Of a DNA stretch of 51,498 nucleotides, positions 45,820 to 51,498 are shown piece by piece (within the stretch, counting starts at the first letter, position 1; each line of letters starts with the position of its first letter). The stretch covers positions 1-51,498 of the forward strand of contig CALUZR010000020.1 in assembly GCA_944325335.1 (NCBI GenBank), read 5' to 3'. The DNA comes from an uncultured Parabacteroides sp. (lineage in GTDB: Bacteria > Bacteroidota > Bacteroidia > Bacteroidales > Tannerellaceae). Below the pieces are notes generated by a model. The model worked only from the letters and a program-made list of their open reading frames with translations, searched no databases and had not been told where the DNA came from. Both the position numbers and the translations under genes were made by a program.

Positions 45820-47700
45820 TTAATGCAAATAGACATGCTCCATATAATCGATAAACGCGCGGTTTACCATCCGGATGCCTCCTGGCGTCGGGTAATCTCC
45901 CGAGAAATACCAATCGCCCGGATGGTTCGGGCAGGAAGCGTGAAGTCCTTCGAGCGTCTGATAGACGATTTCGACCTTCGCATTCGTCCCTACGGGTGTC
46001 AGGAGCGTGACCATCTTGTCTGATATCTCTTTGTCGGTGAAGGGCGCATACACCTCTTTCACGTAATTGACGTCCGCCTTCTGTTCGGCTTCTTGCTTCT
46101 TTGCCTTTTGGTAAGCCGACATCAAGATGCCCTCCAATCCTCTATCCTTCAAGAGGGCTACGGCGGCACGGAAGGCGATGAACTCATCCATGTGCGACAT
46201 ATCAATGCCATAATAATCCGGATAACGCACCTGGGGCGAAGAGGAGACGATGACGATCTTCTTCGGATGCAAGCGGTCGAGAATACCAATGATGCTCTGC
46301 TTCAAGGTAGTTCCCCGCACGATGCTATCGTCTATCACCACCAGGTTGTCTTCAAACGGGACGATGCTTCCATACGTCACGTCGTATACGTGCGCCGCCA
46401 AATCGTTTCGGCTATTGCCTTCCGCGATGAACGTGCGCAACTTAATATCCTTGATAGCCACCTTCTCCGTCCGTACTCGCATCGAGAGTATCTTTTCTAA
46501 TTCGAACTCTTCGAGGAGATGGCTCCGGTCGGCTATCCATTCCTTCTTCAACCGATTCAAGTATTCGTTCAATCCTTCTTGCATCCCATAGTATGCCACT
46601 TCGGCCGTATTGGGGATAAAGGAAAATACCGTATGGTTCAAATCATTCCCCACGGCACGAAGCACGGCAGGCACCAACGTCTCGCCCAACTTCTTCCGCT
46701 CACGATAAATATCCACATCGCTTCCCCGCGAGAAATAAATACGCTCGAACGAGCAGGCTTTGTTTTCCTTCTCCGGTACGATTTGCTCTGTCCGCACCTG
46801 GCCGGCTTTGCTTACGAAGAGTGCTTCGCCATGCCCCAGCTCGTGGATGTCTTCGGCATGGACGTTCATCACTGTTTGGATGACCGGCCTTTCGGATGCC
46901 AACACGACAATTTCCTCGTCTTGATAATAGAACGCCGGACGGATGCCCCAAGGGTCGCGCACACTAAACATCTCGCCACTACCGGTAATGCCGCATATCA
47001 CGAAGCCGCCATCCCACGTCGGTACGCACCGTTTCAACACATCGCCCAAGTCAATCCGCTCTTCAATGGCCTGCGTGATGTCCATGCCCCGAAGCCCTTC
47101 CGCTTCGCATTGTTCGAACAGATGCTCTACGACGCGGTCCAACCGATGCCCTACCTGTTCCAACATAATATAGGTATCAGCGTACTTACGCGGATGTTGC
47201 CCATCGGCCGTAATCTGTTTGAATATCTCTTCTACATTGGTCAAATTGAAATTGCCGCAAAGCGCCAAATTGCGAGCGCGCCAATTATTGCGGCGAAGGA
47301 AAGGATGCACATAAGAAATGCCCGATTTACCGGTCGTACTATACCGAAGATGCCCCATGTAAAGCTCTCCGGCAAAGGGAAGGTTGGCTTTCGCATAAAA
47401 GGGATCGTTCAATTCATCGGGAGACAAATCCCGGTAATGTGTGTGAACGGCAGAAAATATCTCGGTGATGGCACCCGTTCCCAGTGCCCTCTCGCGAAAC
47501 ATATATTCCTCGCCTGCTTCAGCTTCGAGCTTCACGCAAGCTAATCCGGCGCCCTCCTGCCCGCGGTTATGCTGCTTTTCCATCATGAGGTAGAGCTTGT
47601 TCAGCCCGTACATCCACGTACCATACTTCTCGTGGTAATACTCTAATGGCTTGAGCAACCGAACCATGGCGACGCCACATTCGTGCTTTAATACTTCCAT
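45820..47700 (-). CDS. Long-form amidophosphoribosyltransferase (PurF-like)
   Basis: An N-terminal class II glutaminase domain has its nucleophile at Cys8 in KHECGVAMVRL, so the first seven residues would be removed by self-processing. The later RYSTTGKSG and CGNFNLTN segments are typical. The phosphoribosyltransferase domain carries the PRPP loop VVIDDSIVRGTTLK near residue 460. The enzyme makes 5-phosphoribosylamine, the first step of purine synthesis. At 626 residues it is longer than E. coli PurF (505), with extra C-terminal sequence (ADVNYVKEVYAPFTDKEISDK). Bacteroidota often have this long form beside carA, in addition to a standard purF elsewhere; I leave the symbol blank for that reason. 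Confidence 0.87.
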   Translation of the reverse strand: MEVLKHECGVAMVRLLKPLEYYHEKYGTWMYGLNKLYLMMEKQHNRGQEGAGLACVKLEAEAGEEYMFRERALGTGAITEIFSAVHTHYRDLSPDELNDPFYAKANLPFAGELYMGHLRYSTTGKSGISYVHPFLRRNNWRARNLALCGNFNLTNVEEIFKQITADGQHPRKYADTYIMLEQVGHRLDRVVEHLFEQCEAEGLRGMDITQAIEERIDLGDVLKRCVPTWDGGFVICGITGSGEMFSVRDPWGIRPAFYYQDEEIVVLASERPVIQTVMNVHAEDIHELGHGEALFVSKAGQVRTEQIVPEKENKACSFERIYFSRGSDVDIYRERKKLGETLVPAVLRAVGNDLNHTVFSFIPNTAEVAYYGMQEGLNEYLNRLKKEWIADRSHLLEEFELEKILSMRVRTEKVAIKDIKLRTFIAEGNSRNDLAAHVYDVTYGSIVPFEDNLVVIDDSIVRGTTLKQSIIGILDRLHPKKIVIVSSSPQVRYPDYYGIDMSHMDEFIAFRAAVALLKDRGLEGILMSAYQKAKKQEAEQKADVNYVKEVYAPFTDKEISDKMVTLLTPVGTNAKVEIVYQTLEGLHASCPNHPGDWYFSGDYPTPGGIRMVNRAFIDYMEHVYLH

Positions 47701-47728
47701 TTTATTATGAGGTCTTGTATTCCGCGTA

Positions 47729-47736
47729 CAAAGGTA
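47729..47736 (-). promoter_or_regulatory. -7 box of the purF-like, carA, carB unit
   Basis: TACCTTTG on the minus strand, 29 bases before the ATG at 47700. Immediately upstream is the four-unit TATGCCTAT array. Confidence 0.55.
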
Positions 47737-47753
47737 CGGTTTTTTCCCGGATT

Positions 47754-47828
47754 TATGCCTATATTTCCTGCCGTTTATGCCTATATTTGTCTTAAAATAT
47801 GCCTATGTTTCTTTGGAAAGATGCCTAT
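47754..47828. repeat. Four tandem TATGCCTAT units, exact 22-bp period
   Basis: TATGCCTAT starts at 47754, 47776, 47798 and 47820 (the last begins with G). The sequence between units is also partly conserved (ATTTCCTGCCGTT). A nearly identical 29-base stretch occurs at the mutY promoter (from 15773). The array sits directly upstream of the promoter of the purF-like gene. Confidence 0.88.
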
Positions 47829-47848
47829 GCTTTTTTCCAAAGGCCGTT

Positions 47849-48664
47849 TTACTCCATCCGCGCGATGAGCGAAGCGAAGAGTTGGGACATTTGTCCGGCG
47901 GCCTGATTAGCGGCTACAATCACATCGTTCGCGTCGTTTACGAAATCATCGGCAAAATGATATCCTTCATTCGTAATGACCGACATGCCGAATACACGGA
48001 TGCCACAATGGCGCGCCACGATGACCTCCGGTACCGTGCTCATCCCAATCGCATCGCCTCCCACCTTGCCATAGAACGCATATTCGGCGGGCGTCTCGTA
48101 AGAAGGGCCGGTAAGTCCGACATACACGCCTTTCTTCACGGGAATCTGCATTTCGGATGCAATGGTTTCCATCAACCGGATTAACTCCCGGTCGTACGCA
48201 CGGGTCATATCTGGGAAGCGCGTCCCGAAGGTTTCGAGGTTCGGACCAACGAGCGGATTAGGCATCATATTGATATGGTCCCGAATAATCATCAAATCTC
48301 CTATTTTGAAAGAGGTATTGATGCCTCCTGCCGCATTCGAAACAAGCAAGTTCTTTACCCCTAAGAGGCTCATGACGCGCACCGGAAAGGTCACCTGCTC
48401 CATCGTGTAGCCTTCGTAATAATGGAAACGGCCCTGCATCGCCACGATCTGCTTTCCTCCCAGTTTTCCACATATCAGATTGCCCTTATGCCCTGAAGCG
48501 GTCGAGCGGACAAAATGCGGAATCTCGGCGTACGGGATTACAATCGCCTCTTCAATCTGTTCCGCCAACGAGCCCAACCCGCTACCTAAGATAATAGCCG
48601 TCTCCGGCTTTCCCGTCATGCAAGCGGACAAATAAGCCGCCGTCTCTGCATAGTTGTTGTTCAT
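47849..48664 (-). CDS. punA: Purine-nucleoside phosphorylase (PNP I)
   Basis: This enzyme splits purine nucleosides with phosphate into base and ribose 1-phosphate. The 271-residue protein has the trimeric-PNP motifs: [13 protein letters not shown] near residue 24, GRFHYYEGY near 78, [11 protein letters not shown] near 106, [15 protein letters not shown] near 182 and [18 protein letters not shown] near 204. Its ATG lies 12 bases after the amidohydrolase stop, so both are probably on one transcript that begins at or before the helicase gene. Together they would deaminate and phosphorolyse adenosine-type compounds. Confidence 0.95.
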   Translation of the reverse strand: MNNNYAETAAYLSACMTGKPETAIILGSGLGSLAEQIEEAIVIPYAEIPHFVRSTASGHKGNLICGKLGGKQIVAMQGRFHYYEGYTMEQVTFPVRVMSLLGVKNLLVSNAAGGINTSFKIGDLMIIRDHINMMPNPLVGPNLETFGTRFPDMTRAYDRELIRLMETIASEMQIPVKKGVYVGLTGPSYETPAEYAFYGKVGGDAIGMSTVPEVIVARHCGIRVFGMSVITNEGYHFADDFVNDANDVIVAANQAAGQMSQLFASLIARME

Positions 48665-48676
48665 TTCTTTCCTGTT

Positions 48677-49939
48677 TTATCGTTTTATTAAATCGTAAGC
48701 CAGGCGGGCGGTTTTCTCCAAGATCTCCTCCTCGCCCGGGACTTTCCTGTTTTCCATTAATACTTTCCCATGGCATAGCACCGTATCGATGCAACTTCCG
48801 TTGGCCGCATAGACCAGGTTCGAGATGAAGTTGAAATTCGGCACAAAAGCGGGTTGCTTCAAGTCGACCAGGCAAAGGTCGGCCAAACGTCCTACCTCAA
48901 CGCGCCCGGCATCTAAACCTAAGATATCCGCCCCGACCGCCGTAGCCGCCTCAAACACCTCTTGCGCCGTAAGCACTTCCGGGTCTTTACGCCAGGCTTT
49001 CCCGACGAGGGCCGCCAGCTTCATCGCCTCGACCATGTCCAGGTTGTTGGACGAAGAGCAGCCGTCCGTCCCCAAGCCGACCTGGATTCCTGCCCGCTTC
49101 ATCTCGACGAAGGGGAAGCGGATGCCCGATGCCAACTTCAAATTCGAGGCCGGATTGTGGACCACCTTCACGCCATGGTCTGCCAACATCCGGATCTCGT
49201 CCGCATCTACATAGATTCCATGCGCAATGACCAAGCGCGGCGAAAGCACACCTAATTTATATAAATAACGTACGGGCGTCAATCCAAACTTCTCGACCGA
49301 ACCACGCACCTCCTCTTCCGTCTCGGCCAGGTGGAGATGAATCCGCACATTCCGTTCGCGGGCAAAGGCGTGTATCCATTGCAACAACTCGCCCGATACG
49401 GTGTAAATGGCGTGCGGCCCTACGGTATATTGCACCCGCGAGCCATAATCCTCCGCCACGCGGTAAAGCCGTTCGCACTCCTCTTTGCATTTCTCGGTCA
49501 ATACGGGATCGAAGCGGTCAAAGCAGCAGGCCGAAAGGTACCCGCGGATGCCCATCTCGTTCACCGCGTCGGCCGTGGCCCGGAAGCGTTGGTACATGTC
49601 GAGGAAGGTTGTCGTCCCCGATTTGATCATTTCCAAGCACGCGAGCTTCGAGCCCCAGTAGACGTCCTCGGCGCGCATCTTCGCTTCATTGGGCCAGATC
49701 TTCTCTTCCAGCCAAGGCATCAGCTTCATATCGTCGGCATAGCCGCGGAAGAGCGTCATGGCGGCGTGCGTATGGCCGTTCACGAAACCGGGGATCACGG
49801 CTTTGTCCGTCCCGTCGATGACCTTATCGGCCTTTACGTCCAGCTGCTCGCCGATTTGCCGGATGCGCTCCTTCTCGATATAGATATCCACCGGGCGCAT
49901 ATCCAGCTGCACGTTCTTTATTAGTATCTTATTGATCAT
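48677..49939 (-). CDS. MtaD-like amidohydrolase (methylthioadenosine/S-adenosylhomocysteine deaminase)
   Basis: The protein belongs to the metal-dependent amidohydrolases: metal ligands in GFVNGHTHAAMTLFRGYADD near residue 55, HLHLAETEEEV near 200, VIAHGIYVD near 238 and GLGTDGCSSSNNLDM near 293. Sequence order fits MtaD/SsnA-type deaminases, which convert adenosine derivatives to inosine derivatives. The exact substrate cannot be read. ATG 49939 (MINKILIKN) is preferred; the longer frame overlaps the helicase gene. Length 420 residues. The neighbouring punA supports a purine salvage role. Confidence 0.88.
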   Translation of the reverse strand: MINKILIKNVQLDMRPVDIYIEKERIRQIGEQLDVKADKVIDGTDKAVIPGFVNGHTHAAMTLFRGYADDMKLMPWLEEKIWPNEAKMRAEDVYWGSKLACLEMIKSGTTTFLDMYQRFRATADAVNEMGIRGYLSACCFDRFDPVLTEKCKEECERLYRVAEDYGSRVQYTVGPHAIYTVSGELLQWIHAFARERNVRIHLHLAETEEEVRGSVEKFGLTPVRYLYKLGVLSPRLVIAHGIYVDADEIRMLADHGVKVVHNPASNLKLASGIRFPFVEMKRAGIQVGLGTDGCSSSNNLDMVEAMKLAALVGKAWRKDPEVLTAQEVFEAATAVGADILGLDAGRVEVGRLADLCLVDLKQPAFVPNFNFISNLVYAANGSCIDTVLCHGKVLMENRKVPGEEEILEKTARLAYDLIKR

Positions 49940-49943
49940 ATCC

Positions 49944-51248
49944 TCAACTATATTTGGCTTGTTTGTTTTTAATCTTTTCATTTCGGATGCGCGCCAACAG
50001 GTTCTTTTTCAATCCGCGGCGCACGGCCACCAAGGCGCAGGATTCGAATACGTCGATCCGCCCGACCTCTTCCGGCTTCAACCCGCCCTTCTGGCAAAGG
50101 AACCCCACAATGTCGCCCCGGCTCAGTTTGTCCCGTTTTCCTTTATTTATATGTAACGTCTCCCAGGCGGCCGGTTTCGGTACGCGGGTTTCGTCGGGCA
50201 GGAAAAACTCGGGCACGTCGGCGGGGACGTATGCCGGGACCTCCTCGATGGGGTTGAGCAGGAGATACGCCGTACCGGTCGCGTGCATCCGGGCGGTGCG
50301 TCCGTTGCGATGCACGAATGCCTCCTCGTTCAGGGGCAAATGGTAATGGACGATGTGGCGTACTTCCGGGATGTCCAGTCCGCGGGCCGCGAGGTCGGTG
50401 GTGATGAAAACCGCCGTGCTCCCGTTCGCCAAGCGCGCCAAGCGTTGCTCGCGCTCCGGTTGTTCCAACCCGCCATGGAAACAAACGGCCTCCACTTTTT
50501 TCTGCTGAAGGTAATCCCCCACGCGTTCGACGGACTCGCGGTAGTTGCAAAACACCAGCGCCGGTTCGCCCTGCAGCTCGCCGAGCAGTTTATATAAGGT
50601 ATCGAGTTTGTCGATTTCGGGCGAATGCACGGCATAGAGTTTCAACCCGCGCGGCTTATCCTCCAGGAACGAGAGCTCCAGCGGACGGCACAGCCCCACG
50701 AACTCCGGCACCTCAAGGGCCGCCGTGGCCGATGTCAGCACCCGCCGCCGCACGCCGGGCATCTGCGCCAAGATGCGCTTCATCTCCGGCACGAATTTCA
50801 GCTCCAGCGACTTGTCGAACTCGTCTAAAATGACGGTATGCACCCCGCGCAAATCCATATCCCCGCGCTCCAGGTGGTCCAGCAGGCGTCCCGGCGTCCC
50901 GATCAGCAGCGCAGGCGGTTGCTCCAAGCTCCGCTTTTCGGTTTGGAATGGATGCCCGCCATAGCAGCAGGTCGCCTTCAGTCCCGTCCCCATCGCGCGG
51001 AACACCCGGTCGATTTGCAACGCCAATTCGCGTGAAGGCACAATGACCAGCACCTGCACGCGCCCCGCGTCTTCCAGCTCCGGGAGCAAGGGCAAGAGGA
51101 ACGCCAACGTTTTGCCCGAACCGGTGGGGCTGAGCAGCACCAAATCGCGCGCCGTTCCCGCCTCCAGGGCCGCCTGCTGCATCGCGTTCAGCTCTGCAAT
51201 GCCCAACCGCTGCAAGGCTTGATTTATTTTATCTTGTTGTAAATCCAT
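49944..51248 (-). CDS. DEAD-box RNA helicase, DbpA-like
   Basis: Helicase motifs: LLSPTGSGKTLAFLLPLL (I) near residue 37, VPSRELALQ (Ia), GTPGRLLDH (Ib), VILDEFDKSLEL (II, DEFD instead of DEAD), LTSATAA (III), FITTDLAARGLDIP (V) and HRNGRTARM (VI). The C-terminal 75 residues (RDKLSRGDIVGFLCQKGGLKPEEVGRIDVFESCALVAV) form a DbpA-type RNA-binding domain, which in E. coli DbpA targets 23S rRNA helix 92. A role in large-subunit assembly is likely. Length 434 residues. It begins the minus-strand run that includes mtaD-like and punA; a tandem array lies upstream. Confidence 0.9.
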   Translation of the reverse strand: MDLQQDKINQALQRLGIAELNAMQQAALEAGTARDLVLLSPTGSGKTLAFLLPLLPELEDAGRVQVLVIVPSRELALQIDRVFRAMGTGLKATCCYGGHPFQTEKRSLEQPPALLIGTPGRLLDHLERGDMDLRGVHTVILDEFDKSLELKFVPEMKRILAQMPGVRRRVLTSATAALEVPEFVGLCRPLELSFLEDKPRGLKLYAVHSPEIDKLDTLYKLLGELQGEPALVFCNYRESVERVGDYLQQKKVEAVCFHGGLEQPEREQRLARLANGSTAVFITTDLAARGLDIPEVRHIVHYHLPLNEEAFVHRNGRTARMHATGTAYLLLNPIEEVPAYVPADVPEFFLPDETRVPKPAAWETLHINKGKRDKLSRGDIVGFLCQKGGLKPEEVGRIDVFESCALVAVRRGLKKNLLARIRNEKIKNKQAKYS

Positions 51249-51349
51249 ATCTTATACTTTATTCCTTATTCTTTAAAAAACAGGTTTGCACGCATGCCTG
51301 CCGAACCCGACACCCCCATTTTCCTGGCCAAACGGCTCCGTTGGGGGCT

Positions 51350-51498
51350 TTGCAAAGGCGTTTGTAAGCTTCCCAGCGGCGCTGGGAACGTTGCAAACAC
51401 GTTTGTAAACCCGCCAGCCGCGCCGGAGAACGTTGCAAACACGTTTGTAAACCCGCCAGCCGCGCCGGGGAACGTTGCAAACACGTTTGTAAACCCGC
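51350..51498. repeat. Tandem array of 41-42-bp palindromic units, continuing past the window
   Basis: The 18-base dyad TTGCAAACACGTTTGTAA (first copy TTGCAAAGGCGTTTGTAA) starts at 51350, 51391, 51433 and 51475. The GC-rich spacer carries a second dyad, perfect in unit 1 (TCCCAGCGGCGCTGGGA, 51371-51387) and decayed in the others. The two minus-strand frames that run through it only translate the repeat. Confidence 0.9.

Noticed and set aside
51259..51484. Two overlapping minus-strand frames of 72-73 codons
   Set aside because: Both run through the 42-bp array and give repeated SPARLAGLQTC / GAAGGFTNVFAT peptides; the base period, not a protein, explains them.

Overview
The window looks like a chromosomal segment of a gut Bacteroidales bacterium, probably Parabacteroides or a close relative. 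The evidence is the recurring Bacteroidota promoter (TTTG, about 19 bases, TAnnTTTG), weak Shine-Dalgarno sites, the gldE-gldD pair, a 29-residue bS22/mS38-like ribosomal protein, DUF6261 proteins, fimbrillin-type lipoproteins and a HU-HIG protein. The genus is an inference; no rRNA gene is present. No tRNA, CRISPR array or insertion sequence was seen.

Layout. 1-640: 5' part of a DUF6261 gene and an upstream palindrome array. 638-3272: a GLUG-repeat surface protein behind a long structured leader with its own promoter and a competing terminator. 3273-12521: Lnb/DUF4105 protein, a secreted alkaline-phosphatase-fold protein that has lost its catalytic residues, secA, glycerate kinase, and an ABC-F protein with a degenerate second ATPase domain. 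12522-15825: hairpin array, small AraC-type regulator, then rng, a bS22-like gene and HU on the minus strand. 15826-20032: mutY, ssb, gldE, gldD and a phosphopantetheinyl transferase. 20089-22941: S4 protein, cobU, cobT, cobS. 23036-28087: an accessory block (GNAT toxin-antitoxin-like pair, fimbrial lipoproteins, HU-HIG protein with a tandem array) separating cobS from cobC. 28087-30147: cobC, an ECF sigma factor, a membrane protein and a Spy-like protein. 30245-36649 (minus): mazG, dsbD, an RluA-type synthase, a second DUF6261 gene with its array, an AraC regulator and a VOC protein. 36801-37997: periplasmic C1 peptidase. 38079-51248 (minus): lutABC, a Crp-type regulator, carB, carA, a long amidophosphoribosyltransferase, punA, an mtaD-like amidohydrolase and a DbpA-like helicase. 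The window ends inside another 42-base array.

Most genes are housekeeping: cobamide lower-ligand assembly, carbamoyl phosphate and purine metabolism, protein export, DNA repair and lactate oxidation. The unusual content is regulatory and repetitive. Several arrays of tandem palindromes with periods near 42 bases (four helical turns) or 22-23 bases (about two turns) lie just upstream of genes, including both DUF6261 genes. In one array paired base changes keep the dyad intact. The fimbrial locus carries a seven-C tract that puts its anchor-like gene one base out of frame, and an in-frame amber codon in the next gene. The leader at 2918-3182 can fold into two mutually exclusive structures, one of them a terminator.
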